Below are positions 36,796 to 45,203 of a stretch of 64,000 nt of DNA, in pieces. The notes beneath the pieces are model-generated. The model was not told the origin of the DNA. It did not search any database and saw only the letters and a program-made list of their open reading frames with translations. Source of the DNA: Solirubrobacteraceae bacterium (GTDB taxonomy: Bacteria > Actinomycetota > Thermoleophilia > Solirubrobacterales > Solirubrobacteraceae); contig JAEMSV010000003.1 of NCBI GenBank assembly GCA_016462625.1, forward strand, positions 62,001-126,000, given 5' to 3'. Within the stretch, counting starts at the first letter, position 1; each line of letters starts with the position of its first letter. The position numbers and the translations under genes were made by a program.

Positions 36796-37956
36796 TCAGC
36801 CGAACCGGGCCGGCATCGCGGCGATTCCCTGCAAGGTGTTGTTGCGCAGCCGCGTCGGGCGGCCGGCGACGATCCGCTCGACGCGCGGGAGCATCGCCTC
36901 GAGCAGCAGGCGCATCTCGAGCTTCGCCAGGTGGATCCCGACGCACGTGTGCGGCCCGTTGCCCCAACCCAGGTGCGCGCCGCCGGCCCGGTGCAGGTCG
37001 AAGCGCTCCGGGTCGGGGAACTGCCGCTCGTCGAGGTCTGCCGCGCCGAAGAGCAGCACGACGCGCGCGCCCTTGGGCAGAGGCGTGCCGCCGAGCTCGC
37101 GGTCCTCGGCCAGGCGGCGGGTGAAGCCCCGGATCGGCGAGGCGAGCCGGACGTTCTCGACGACCGCGGCGGGGGCCAGGGACGGGTCGGCGCGCAGCGC
37201 GTCCCACGCGTCGGGATGGCGGCCGAGCACCCACAGAAGGTGCGTCGAGGCGAGGATCGTCGTGTCCAGCGACGGCGCGACGAAGTCGATGACGAGCGCC
37301 CGGGCCTCCCGCGCGGACAGGTCGCCGCGCTCCTGGGCGGCGAACACCGACGCCGCCCAGGACCCGGGCGCGACGCCGCCGGGGCGCAGCCCGAGGCTGT
37401 ACCGCAGCAGGCCGAGGGCGCGGGGCATCGAGCGGACGTTCCGGGCGTTGGCGGGGCCGAGCCCGTTGAACGTCGCTGCTGCCCAGCGCAGCAGCCGGTC
37501 GCTCCCGCCGGGCACGCCCACGAGCTCGGAGACGACCTGCACCGGCAGCCGGCTGGCGAAGTCGCGGGCCGCCTCGAAGTGCCGGCGGGCGAGGAGGGCC
37601 TCGACCGTCCGCACCGCCTCCGCGCGCAGCGGCTCCTCGATCGCCGCGATCGCCTTTGCCCCGAGCGAGCGCATCAGCACGCGCCGCCGTCGCGTGTGGG
37701 CCTCGGCGTCGCTGTTGAGCGTCGTGTCCTGCCCGAGCGCGTTGGCGATCGGGTTCGCCGCGACGCCGTCGCCGCTGCGGAACCCCGCGTCGTCGCGCAG
37801 CGCCTCTCGGACGTCGGCATGGCGGCCCATCGCGTACATCCGGTGGCGCGGCAGCCACACGACCGGGCCGGCTTCGCGGATGCGGGCGAACACCTCCCGC
37901 GAGTCGGCGAGGACGTCGTCGGCGTACAGGTCGGCGTCCAGGACGGGCGCGTTCAT
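36796..37956 (-). CDS. Cytochrome P450 of the ring-cleavage operon
   Basis: A 386-residue soluble P450. The I-helix reads FVAPSLDTTILAS, the ExxR region lies in ENVRLASPIRGFTRR, and the haem-binding loop is LGWGNGPHTCVGIHLAKLE, with Trp replacing the usual Phe two residues before the first Gly pair. It is the last gene of the five-gene aromatic operon and its ATG overlaps the dioxygenase stop (ATGA). It may demethylate or hydroxylate an aromatic precursor to expose the hydroxyl needed for ring cleavage; that is inference. No ferredoxin gene is nearby. Confidence 0.92.
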   Translation of the reverse strand: MNAPVLDADLYADDVLADSREVFARIREAGPVVWLPRHRMYAMGRHADVREALRDDAGFRSGDGVAANPIANALGQDTTLNSDAEAHTRRRRVLMRSLGAKAIAAIEEPLRAEAVRTVEALLARRHFEAARDFASRLPVQVVSELVGVPGGSDRLLRWAAATFNGLGPANARNVRSMPRALGLLRYSLGLRPGGVAPGSWAASVFAAQERGDLSAREARALVIDFVAPSLDTTILASTHLLWVLGRHPDAWDALRADPSLAPAAVVENVRLASPIRGFTRRLAEDRELGGTPLPKGARVVLLFGAADLDERQFPDPERFDLHRAGGAHLGWGNGPHTCVGIHLAKLEMRLLLEAMLPRVERIVAGRPTRLRNNTLQGIAAMPARFG

Positions 37957-38870
37957 GCCGTCGCGGGGGCCCTTCCGGCGCGCATCGCCCACGCGGGACG
38001 ACCGGGCGCGGGTTGCGCGACCGGGAAGCCGGCCCGCAGGAACTTCAGCGGCGGCGGCCCGCCCCACTGGTTGATCGTGCCCGGGTGCATCGACCAGGTC
38101 TTGGGCTGGTATCCGTCGGCGGTCATCTGCGCGAGCTCGGCGCAGCACTCGACCATCGCCCCGTCCTCGTCGAAGAGGTAGAAGAACATGTTGTTGCCCG
38201 GGCCGTGGCGGCTCGGTCCCCAGACGCCCTTGCGCCCGCGCGCGGCCTTCAGCCGGTCGGCGACGCGCCCGAGCGCGTTGAGGTCCGCGAACGCGTACGC
38301 GTAGTGCGAGAGCTCCGCCTTCCCGCGGACCAGCGCGATGCCGTGGTGGTCCTCGTCGCAGTGCCACCACGAGGCGAGGAAGCCCATCCGGTCCGCCAGC
38401 CGGAACCCGAGGCCCTCGGTGAGGAACCGCTCCTCTGCGCGGTGGTCGTTGACCTTGGTCGAGACGTGCTCGAAGTGCGTCGGCCGGTCGTCGGGCAGGT
38501 CGGCGTCGACCGTCTCCATGCCGCAGAAGAGCTTGTAGACGTGGCCGGCGGGCGACTGGACCTTCAGCGCGCGGTCGATGCCCGGCTCGCCGTCGTAGAT
38601 CCCGCCCAGCAGCGTGCCGCCGGCCGCGGTCAGCCGCCGGCCGGCATCTGCGAGCGCCGCGGCGTCGGCGACCTCCAGGCCGATGTGCTCGTAGCCGCGG
38701 TTCGCGCGGTCCTCGATGAGGATCAGCTCGTGGTGGCGGTCGTTGCAGGTGAGGTACGACACGCCGCTTACGCGCTCGGTCTCGACCAGGCCGAGCACCT
38801 GGTGCTGGAAGTCGACCGCCGCGTCGAGGTCGGCGACGTGGAGGGCCATGTGCCCGATGCGGGTGACCAT
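37953..38870 (-). CDS. Type I extradiol dioxygenase
   Basis: A 305-residue two-domain vicinal-oxygen-chelate enzyme that cleaves a catechol ring next to one hydroxyl using Fe(II). Expected metal ligands are His135 (EHVSTKV), His189 (LSHYAY) and Glu241 (MVECC), with His176 as likely acid-base residue; their spacing agrees with BphC-type enzymes. The N-terminal domain (1-120) is the non-catalytic copy. AAGGAC precedes ATG 38870, two bases after the NmrA stop, and the stop overlaps the P450 start. It should act on the catechol made by the flavin hydroxylase of this operon. Confidence 0.92.
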   Translation of the reverse strand: MVTRIGHMALHVADLDAAVDFQHQVLGLVETERVSGVSYLTCNDRHHELILIEDRANRGYEHIGLEVADAAALADAGRRLTAAGGTLLGGIYDGEPGIDRALKVQSPAGHVYKLFCGMETVDADLPDDRPTHFEHVSTKVNDHRAEERFLTEGLGFRLADRMGFLASWWHCDEDHHGIALVRGKAELSHYAYAFADLNALGRVADRLKAARGRKGVWGPSRHGPGNNMFFYLFDEDGAMVECCAELAQMTADGYQPKTWSMHPGTINQWGGPPPLKFLRAGFPVAQPAPGRPAWAMRAGRAPATA

Positions 38871-38872
38871 CT

Positions 38873-39751
38873 TCAGTCCTTCTGGGTCGTGGTGAGAACG
38901 CGGGCCAGACCTGTTGCGGGGGCGAACAGTCGGCGGCGCTCGTCGAGCAGCCCCTCGACGGGCCGCGGCGGCCGGCCGGTGAGCTGCAGGACGTGGTCGG
39001 TCGCCGCGCCGTCGGCGCCCGATGCGAAGTACGCGGCCATGCGGACGGCGTGGTCGACCTCGGCGGCGGAGGCGCCGCGCTTCGCCAGTGCCCGCCCGGC
39101 GGCCTTCGGCGGCACCGGGACGTGTCGGACGCCGAGGGCCGCGGCGATGTCGTCGAAGCTGACGCCCCGTGGCCCGGTGAGCTGCCATGCCTGGTCGACG
39201 GGGTCGGGGTCGAGCAGCGCGGCGACTGCGCAGGCGGCGACGTCGCGGACGTCGACCATCGCGATCGGCGCCCGCCCGAACGGGGCGAGCAGCACGCCGG
39301 TCTTCGCGACCGCTGCGGCCACGGTGGTGAGCAGGTTCTGCTGGTAGAAGCAGGGGCGCAGGAAGGTGAAGCCGAGGCCCGCCCGTTCGATGCGCTGCTC
39401 GCTGCGCCAGTGGGCGGTCGCCGTCGGGGTGGTGCCGTTGGGTCCGAGCGACGGGGCGCCGCCGGAGACCTTGACGACGTGCTGCACGCCGGCGTCGGCG
39501 GCCGCGTCGATCGCGACGGCCTCCAGGAGGTCCTGGTCGCTGCCGTGGGGGGTGAGCAGGAACAGGCGGGTGGCGCCCTCGAGCGCACGGCGGACCGAGA
39601 GCGGGTCCGTGAGGTCGGCGAACGCGGTGGGCAGCGGGACGTTCGCGGTACCGGGGCTGCGGACGAGCGCCCGCACGTCGGCTCGCTGGTCGGCCAGCCC
39701 GGCGGCGACGTGCCGCCCGACCTGCCCGGTGGCGCCCAGGACGGCGATCAT
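38873..39751 (-). CDS. NmrA-family NAD(P)-binding protein
   Basis: A 292-residue atypical short-chain dehydrogenase. The nucleotide-binding motif GATGQVGRHVA stands at the N-terminus (residues about 6-16), followed by LVRSPG and FLLTPHGSDQ; VKVSGGAP and FLRPCFYQQN are typical NmrA/HSCARG positions. It may reduce an operon intermediate or act as a redox sensor; sequence alone does not decide. Start ATG 39751 overlaps the flavin hydroxylase stop by four bases. Confidence 0.87.
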   Translation of the reverse strand: MIAVLGATGQVGRHVAAGLADQRADVRALVRSPGTANVPLPTAFADLTDPLSVRRALEGATRLFLLTPHGSDQDLLEAVAIDAAADAGVQHVVKVSGGAPSLGPNGTTPTATAHWRSEQRIERAGLGFTFLRPCFYQQNLLTTVAAAVAKTGVLLAPFGRAPIAMVDVRDVAACAVAALLDPDPVDQAWQLTGPRGVSFDDIAAALGVRHVPVPPKAAGRALAKRGASAAEVDHAVRMAAYFASGADGAATDHVLQLTGRPPRPVEGLLDERRRLFAPATGLARVLTTTQKD

Positions 39752-41241
39752 GCGGCCACCGGGACCTTCGAGCGGCCGGCGATCTCGCGGTGGGCGCGGC
39801 ATGCCGCGGCGACGTCGTCCGGGCCGCCGGCGGCGAAGACGAAACGGTCGGGCCGCAGCAGTGCCCATGACAGATCACGATCGGTGAGCCAGGCCGCGTC
39901 CGCGCCGGGGTCGACGACCTGCACGCCCTCGTGCTCGAGGAGCGACTGCGTGACGTCGTCGACGGCGACCGCCGCCCAACCGCGGGGCAACCGCTCGTCG
40001 AGCCGGTCGGTCTGGGGGAACAGCGTGCCGACCGTGCGCTTCGGGGGGAGGCGATGCGGCGCCACTGCGAACGCCCCGGCGCCATAGGTGGGCAGCGGCT
40101 TGACGTTGCTCGCGAGCCAGCGCTGCACGCGCGTGCCGTCGATCGCATCGAGGAACGCGTCGCGCGCACGGACCCTGCCGGGCGACGTCGACTGGACGAC
40201 GCTGCCCATGGCCTTGGCCGTGCGCTGCATCGCGGCGACGTGCGGGCGCCGCTCCTGCTCGTAGGTGTCCAGCAGTCGCTCCGGCGCGCCACTCACGACC
40301 GCGGCGAGCTTCCACGCGAGGTTCGCCGCATCGCGCGCGCCCGAGGAGAACCCCTGCCCGGCGAACGGCGGCATCACGTGCGCGGCGTCGCCGGCGAGCA
40401 GCACCCGCCCGGCCCGCCAGCGCTCGGCCGTCCGGGTGTGGAACGTGTAGACGATCGCGCGGTCGATCTCGGCCCTCTCCCCGTCGAGCCACTCGGCGAT
40501 GGCGGCGTCCAGCGCCGCGGGCTCCAGCAACGGCGCCGGGTCCTCGCCGGGGTGCAGCATCCACTCCCAGCGGTGCCGGCCCGGCGACATCGGCAGCGTG
40601 ACGATCGGCCGCTCCGCCCGGCCGACGAAGTGCGGGTGCGGCACCTTGCGCAGCGGCCGGTCGACCTTCGCGTCGACAACGACCCAGCGCTGCGGCGCGG
40701 TCTTGCCCCGGAAGGGGATCTGCAGCCGCGCGCGCACGGCGCTGCCGCCGCCGTCGCATCCGACGAGCCAGCGGCCGGTGATCTGCTCCGAGTGGCCGCC
40801 CGCGACCGGGCGGACGAAGACGTCGACGCCGTCGGCCCGGCGTCCGATGGCCTCGAGGGTGATGCCGCGGCGCAGCTCGACGGACGCCCGGGACTCGAGC
40901 GCGCCAAGCATGGTGCGCTCGATCGCCGGCTGGTTGATCGACACGAGCGGCGGGTGCCCGAGCGGCCCGGTCTCCGCGGCGAACACCTCGACGGCGCGGC
41001 CGGCCGCGGTGACGATGCTCGCGCGCCGCTGGACCTGCGCGTCGGCCAGGATCGCCTGGTCGAGGCCGGTCGCTTGGAAGATCCGCAGGACCTCGTCGTC
41101 GACCACCGCCGCGCGCGGGAGGGGGTACGGCTCCTCTGCGCGGTCGAACGCGAGGGTGCGCACGCCGTGGTCGCCGAGCAGCAGCGCGAGGAGCTGGCCG
41201 ACCGGCCCGAGCCCGCAGACGATGACGTCGTAGTCCGCCAT
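39748..41241 (-). CDS. FAD-dependent aromatic monooxygenase
   Basis: A 497-residue class A flavin hydroxylase (PheA/MhpA group) that inserts oxygen into a phenolic ring with NAD(P)H. It has the Rossmann turn IVCGLGPVGQLLAL, the DG motif in WLVGCDGGGSAVR, and the second FAD motif LLAGDAAHVMPPFAGQGFSSGARDA. A thioredoxin-like C-terminal region follows. It would supply the catechol for the extradiol dioxygenase two genes on. Its ATG shares one base with the FAH-family stop (TGATG). Confidence 0.93.
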   Translation of the reverse strand: MADYDVIVCGLGPVGQLLALLLGDHGVRTLAFDRAEEPYPLPRAAVVDDEVLRIFQATGLDQAILADAQVQRRASIVTAAGRAVEVFAAETGPLGHPPLVSINQPAIERTMLGALESRASVELRRGITLEAIGRRADGVDVFVRPVAGGHSEQITGRWLVGCDGGGSAVRARLQIPFRGKTAPQRWVVVDAKVDRPLRKVPHPHFVGRAERPIVTLPMSPGRHRWEWMLHPGEDPAPLLEPAALDAAIAEWLDGERAEIDRAIVYTFHTRTAERWRAGRVLLAGDAAHVMPPFAGQGFSSGARDAANLAWKLAAVVSGAPERLLDTYEQERRPHVAAMQRTAKAMGSVVQSTSPGRVRARDAFLDAIDGTRVQRWLASNVKPLPTYGAGAFAVAPHRLPPKRTVGTLFPQTDRLDERLPRGWAAVAVDDVTQSLLEHEGVQVVDPGADAAWLTDRDLSWALLRPDRFVFAAGGPDDVAAACRAHREIAGRSKVPVAA

Positions 41242-42185
41242 CACACGGGAACGGCGGTCTCCGTGATGCGGTTGGCGAGCGTGCCGATCCCGTCGATCTC
41301 CAGCTCGACCGTCTGCCCCTTCTCGATCCAGCGGTCGAGCTCCAGCCCGCAGCAGCCGGGCATCGTGCCGGTCGAGATCACGTCGCCCGCGTCGAGCCGC
41401 TCGCCTGCGGAGGCGTAGGCGAGCATCGCGCCGAGCGTGTGCTGCGGGTTCGCCGTCGCGCCCTCGCACCACAGCTGCCCGTCGACCCGCACGCGGCCCT
41501 TTGCCTGGGTCCAGTCCGGCAGGGCGTCGGGGGTGATGACGTCGCAGCCGATGGAGTTCGCGAACGACTTGGACTTGATGACGGGGCCGAAGACGTTGCG
41601 GCGCGCGTCGTCGGCTTGGACATCGCGCGCGGTCCAGTCGTTGAGGATGAACCAGCCGCCGACGGCGTCCAGCGCCTCCTCAGCCGTCGCGTCGACGAGC
41701 GGCTTGGCCAGCACGCATGCGAGCTCGAGCTCGAAGTCCAGCGCGCTCGTGTGGCGGGGCCACCACATCTCCTGGCCGTCGGCCAGCACCGCGGTGTGGT
41801 TGGCGACGTAGAACGTCGGTGCCTCGCGGAAGCGGTCGTTCGGCTTCAGCTTCGGGAACGTCTTGCCGGTCACCCGCTCGAACGTCGAGACCGCCTTCCA
41901 CATCGGCGCCGGGAAGAAGTTCTTCACGAGCATCCGCGAGGACGCGATCACGTGGTCCTCCCAGAGCATGAACGCGCGGATGGAGCGCGGGCGGAACGGC
42001 AGGCCGGCGGTCGCCGGATCGACGACGACGGCGGTGGGGGAGCGGAGCGCCGCCTCGGCCCGGGAGCGGCCCCGGGAGCCCTCCGCGAGGAACGTCAGCA
42101 GGTCGGGTTCGCCGTCGAGGAGGACCCAGCGGTCCTCTGCAGCGTCATGGGCGATCAGGCCGCCGGGCGTCGTGCGCAGCTTCAT
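41241..42185 (-). CDS. Fumarylacetoacetate hydrolase-family enzyme
   Basis: A 314-residue FAH-superfamily hydrolase or decarboxylase. Typical blocks are APTFYVANHT, a metal-binding DFELELACVL (acidic ligands), GWFILNDWTARDVQ, KSKSFANSIG, and the end TGTMPGCCGLELDRWIEKG. Such enzymes hydrolyse C-C bonds of ring-cleavage products, fitting the dioxygenase in the same operon. It is the first gene after the operator-promoter at 42197-42226. The message may be leaderless because its -10 lies about 11 bases from the ATG, although CCAGG precedes the start. Confidence 0.9.
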   Translation of the reverse strand: MKLRTTPGGLIAHDAAEDRWVLLDGEPDLLTFLAEGSRGRSRAEAALRSPTAVVVDPATAGLPFRPRSIRAFMLWEDHVIASSRMLVKNFFPAPMWKAVSTFERVTGKTFPKLKPNDRFREAPTFYVANHTAVLADGQEMWWPRHTSALDFELELACVLAKPLVDATAEEALDAVGGWFILNDWTARDVQADDARRNVFGPVIKSKSFANSIGCDVITPDALPDWTQAKGRVRVDGQLWCEGATANPQHTLGAMLAYASAGERLDAGDVISTGTMPGCCGLELDRWIEKGQTVELEIDGIGTLANRITETAVPV

Positions 42186-42211
42186 CCTGGCTACTCAAAC
42201 AGAAACCTGAT

Positions 42212-42226
42212 GAAGTTGTCAACTTC
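42212..42226. promoter_or_regulatory. Palindromic operator GAAGTTGTCAACTTC
   Basis: Perfect 7-bp arms around a central T in the 51-bp gap between the TetR gene and the FAH-family gene. On the minus strand it contains TTGACA, the -35 of the operon; TTTGAG 17 bases later is a possible -10. A TetR dimer bound here would block RNA polymerase. Confidence 0.7.
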
Positions 42227-42236
42227 GAGTTAGGCG

Positions 42237-42875
42237 TCATGTCGCGACCGGTGGCAACGGGCGGGCCGCGATCGCGGCGGCCTCGTCGGCCGGGACCCCG
42301 AGCAGGCGCAGCACGCCCGCGGCGTGCCGTGACCCGATGTCGTCGGACAGGCGCCCGCGCAGCGCCGCGCTGATGACGCCCAGCAACGCACCGCCGGTCG
42401 CCGCGAGGGCGACGGGTACGTCGTCGATGTCGAACCGGCCGGCCTCCAGCCCGCGCTCGATGTCGCGGGCGGCGTAGCCCTGCAGTGCGTCCGTGACCAT
42501 GTTGTGCGAGAGCTCCAGGCGCACGAGCAGGTTGCCCAGCTCCGGGTCGGAGAGGACGTGCCGGACGACGATGCGATGCGCGTCGGCGACGACCTCGGCC
42601 GGGTCGGCGAGCTCCGTCGTCGCCTCGTCGATCGCCGCGCCGACAGCACCGATCGCCTCCGTCATGACGGCAGCGACGATCGCGTCCTTGCTCTCGAAGT
42701 AGTTGTAGAACGTCCCGAAGCCGATGTCGGCCTCGTCGGTGATCTCGTTGATCCGCGTGGCCTCGATGCCCTGCCGTGCAAAGACCGCCCTGGCCGCATC
42801 GACGAGCTTGCCGCGGGTCTCGGCCTTGCGCCGTTCGCGGCGGCCGGGGGCGGGATCCGTGGGGCGAGCGCTCAC
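42237..42875 (-). CDS. TetR-family regulator of ring-cleavage operon
   Basis: A 212-residue TetR repressor with a clear helix-turn-helix (KLVDAARAVFARQGIEATR, then ADIGFGTFYNYFESKDAI, residues about 22-65) and a helical ligand domain. It lies directly upstream of the five aromatic-catabolic genes on the same strand, separated by a gap with a 15-bp palindrome. It likely represses the operon until an aromatic substrate or intermediate binds. Confidence 0.92.
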   Translation of the reverse strand: MSARPTDPAPGRRERRKAETRGKLVDAARAVFARQGIEATRINEITDEADIGFGTFYNYFESKDAIVAAVMTEAIGAVGAAIDEATTELADPAEVVADAHRIVVRHVLSDPELGNLLVRLELSHNMVTDALQGYAARDIERGLEAGRFDIDDVPVALAATGGALLGVISAALRGRLSDDIGSRHAAGVLRLLGVPADEAAAIAARPLPPVAT

Positions 42876-42927
42876 GCGACGAGGGTACCGGCGCTCAGTG
42901 GCGGTGCGAGGACACGTCCGGGACGAC

Positions 42928-44631
42928 CTACGACGCGGCGGGAACCACCGGACGGTCGAGCGCCGCCTCAGCGCGCACCACCAAGTCGAGGGAGTCGAGG
43001 GGCGGCCGCTCCAGCACCGGCACCTCGACGGGGCGGCCGTCCTGCGCCCACGGCACGTCGTAGGCGCCTGAGGCGATCGCGCCGGCGTCGATCCGGCGCT
43101 GGGTTGCGCTCAAGACGGCGAACGCCATCTCGCTGAGGGCGGTGAGGGGTTGGTGCCCGTTCTCCCTCCGGCCGAGCCAGCACTCCGCCATGGCGTCGAG
43201 GCCTGCCCGCTCGAACACGTCGAGCAGCATCGCGATCTCGACGCCGTATCCGGTCGCGAACGGCAGGGCCGTGAGGAGCTCCCGTCGGCCGCCGACCTCG
43301 CCGGCGAGCGGTTGACGAAAGACGCTGAGCGCGGGGGCGTGGAGGGCGAGCACCGGGCGTGCCATCAGCTCCGTCACGCGGCCGCCTTCGCCTTCGTGCA
43401 GCTGATCGCCATCGCGGAGGGGGCGGGAGTACGCGCCCTTGACGAACTGCACCGAAGCGTCCGTGAGCAGCGGCCCGAGCAGGCCGAGCACGTGGTGCGG
43501 GTGCGGATCGCGCGTGTCGGAATCGAGGAAGCAGACGATGTCGGCGTCGGTCTGCGAGAGGGCCCGCCACATCGCGTCCCCCTTCCCGAGAGACGGGCCG
43601 AACTGCGGCAGCACGTCATTCCGCTGCACGACCCGCGCGCCTGCGCTCGCCGCCACCTCAGCGGTCCCGTCGACCGACGCCGCGTCGATGACGATCACCT
43701 CGTCGACCAGGCCGACGGCGTGCAGCGGGCCGACCGTCTCTGCGACGACGTGGCCGACGGTCGCCGCGGTCTCCCGCGCGGGCAAGATCACGGCGACCCG
43801 TTGCCCGTCCTTGCGCTCGCGCAGCTGTCCGGGGTCGAAGTCGTCGGCGCGGAAGCGCCGGCGCTGCCGCCACGTCGCCTTGGCGAGGTCGACGCCGAGG
43901 CCGCGCGCGGCGCGTCCGGCCTGGCGCGGCGAGGTGAGGACGCGCACCGCGGTGGTCCGCAGGATCGGGATGCCGGCGGCGTCCAGCCGCTTGCCGAGCT
44001 CCTCGTCCTCCAGCGCACGGCATCGCGGCATCCCGCCGGCTCGCCGGTACGTGCGGGCGGTGAGGGCCAGCGAGCCGCCGGCGAAATGCGGATGCTCGGC
44101 ATCGGGATCGCGGCGGCGAAGCTGCTCGAGCCGGTCGGCGAGCCGCCGCTCGCGCTCGGCGAGGACACGCAGGTCGACACGTGTCGCCTCAAGCGGGTCG
44201 AGTTCGATGAGCCCGCCGATCGCCTGGGCACCGTCCGTGACCAGCTGGAGCTGCGTTGCGAGCCAGTCCGGGGCGACGCGCGTGTCGGCGTCCGTGGTGG
44301 CGATCAGCCCATCGGCGGCGCCGGCTCGCTCGAGTCGGGCTGCGGCGAGATCCATCCCGAGGCCGCGCGCGGCGCCCGCGCCCTGGCCGGGCCCATCGAC
44401 GGCGAGCACACGAGGGCCGCCGGCGGCCGCCGCCTGGTCGACGCGCTCCGCGGTCCGATCGGAGCAGGCGTCGAGCACCACGATGATCTCCCAGACCGCC
44501 GAGACGTCCGTCTGGGCGCGCAGCGCCGCGAGGCAAGCGGAGATGCGGTCCTCCTCGTCTCGTGCGGGAACCACGACGCATGTCTGCAACCCGCCCGGGA
44601 CCGCGGGCAGCCCGGGCCGGTCGCCGCTCAC
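42928..44631 (-). CDS. GT2 glycosyltransferase fused to GpgS-like domain
   Basis: A 567-residue fusion of two GT-A glycosyltransferases. The first (about 17-260) has VVVPARDEEDRISACLAAL, TTDADTRVAPDWL and HFAGGSLALTARTY. The second (about 280-545) carries hallmarks of glucosyl-3-phosphoglycerate synthase: PARETAATVG, GKGDAMWRAL, the DxD-type FLDSDTRD, FVKGAYSRPL, GEGGRVTELMARPVL and PFATGYGVEIAMLLD. GpgS makes glucosyl-3-phosphoglycerate from NDP-glucose and 3-phosphoglycerate. The GTG start at 44631 overlaps the methyltransferase stop (GTGA). It ends a four-gene coupled operon whose product is unknown. No phosphatase (GpgP) gene is nearby. Confidence 0.88.
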   Translation of the reverse strand: MSGDRPGLPAVPGGLQTCVVVPARDEEDRISACLAALRAQTDVSAVWEIIVVLDACSDRTAERVDQAAAAGGPRVLAVDGPGQGAGAARGLGMDLAAARLERAGAADGLIATTDADTRVAPDWLATQLQLVTDGAQAIGGLIELDPLEATRVDLRVLAERERRLADRLEQLRRRDPDAEHPHFAGGSLALTARTYRRAGGMPRCRALEDEELGKRLDAAGIPILRTTAVRVLTSPRQAGRAARGLGVDLAKATWRQRRRFRADDFDPGQLRERKDGQRVAVILPARETAATVGHVVAETVGPLHAVGLVDEVIVIDAASVDGTAEVAASAGARVVQRNDVLPQFGPSLGKGDAMWRALSQTDADIVCFLDSDTRDPHPHHVLGLLGPLLTDASVQFVKGAYSRPLRDGDQLHEGEGGRVTELMARPVLALHAPALSVFRQPLAGEVGGRRELLTALPFATGYGVEIAMLLDVFERAGLDAMAECWLGRRENGHQPLTALSEMAFAVLSATQRRIDAGAIASGAYDVPWAQDGRPVEVPVLERPPLDSLDLVVRAEAALDRPVVPAAS

Positions 44632-45203
44632 CGGCGCTCCAGCCGCTCGAGCAGGTACTGCGGATGCTGTTCTCGGCGTACGCTGCGCAGCCAGGGGACC
44701 TGCCGCACCATGGTGTGCACGTCCTGCGCATCGAGCACGCGCTCCGCGGTCCGGGGGCGCCAGTGGACGGCCACCAGCGCCGCGCCGCGCGGCATCCGCG
44801 GGCGCAGCTCCTCGAGGGTCCGCTCGAGCTCGGCGGGAGACAGGTAGTAGAGAACCTCGGAGGCAACGACCAGATCGAACGGACCGTCCGGGAGCTCGTC
44901 GGGGATGACCCCGACCAGCGGCTGCGCCCATGGGGAGCCGGTCAGCCGGGTTCTCGCACGCAGGACGGCGGTGGGGGACGCGTCGATCGTGATCAGCTCA
45001 CGAGAGCGCGGTGCAAGCAACTTCGAGAAGACGCCGAGCGAGCCGCCCAGTTCCAGCGCCCGCTGGTGGCGCTGGGGGCCGCACGCTCGCAGCGTCGCCG
45101 CGTACTTCGCGCGCTCGTAGGCGCTCGTGGTGTATCCCCACGGGTCCGGCTCGGCGGCGTACAGCGGCTCGAAGTCGGCCGCGGTCATCGGCGCGACGCT
45201 CAT
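44628..45203 (-). CDS. NodS-like SAM-dependent methyltransferase
   Basis: A 191-residue class I methyltransferase of the NodS group. The N-terminal FEPLYAAEPDPWGYTTSAYE is the family hallmark. ALELGGSLGVFSKLLA is the SAM-binding motif I, followed by ITIDAS, and FDLVVASEVLYYL is motif IV. NodS N-methylates the deacetylated sugar of Nod factors; by analogy this one may methylate an amine freed by the deacetylase encoded two genes upstream. Start ATG 45203 overlaps the acyl-CoA dehydrogenase stop by four bases; the stop overlaps the glycosyltransferase start. Confidence 0.9.
   Translation of the reverse strand: MSVAPMTAADFEPLYAAEPDPWGYTTSAYERAKYAATLRACGPQRHQRALELGGSLGVFSKLLAPRSRELITIDASPTAVLRARTRLTGSPWAQPLVGVIPDELPDGPFDLVVASEVLYYLSPAELERTLEELRPRMPRGAALVAVHWRPRTAERVLDAQDVHTMVRQVPWLRSVRREQHPQYLLERLERR

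Noticed and set aside
37957..39588. Long minus-strand open frame extending the P450 N-terminus
   Set aside because: The extra part is an out-of-frame reading of the dioxygenase and NmrA genes; the P450 fold begins at 37956.
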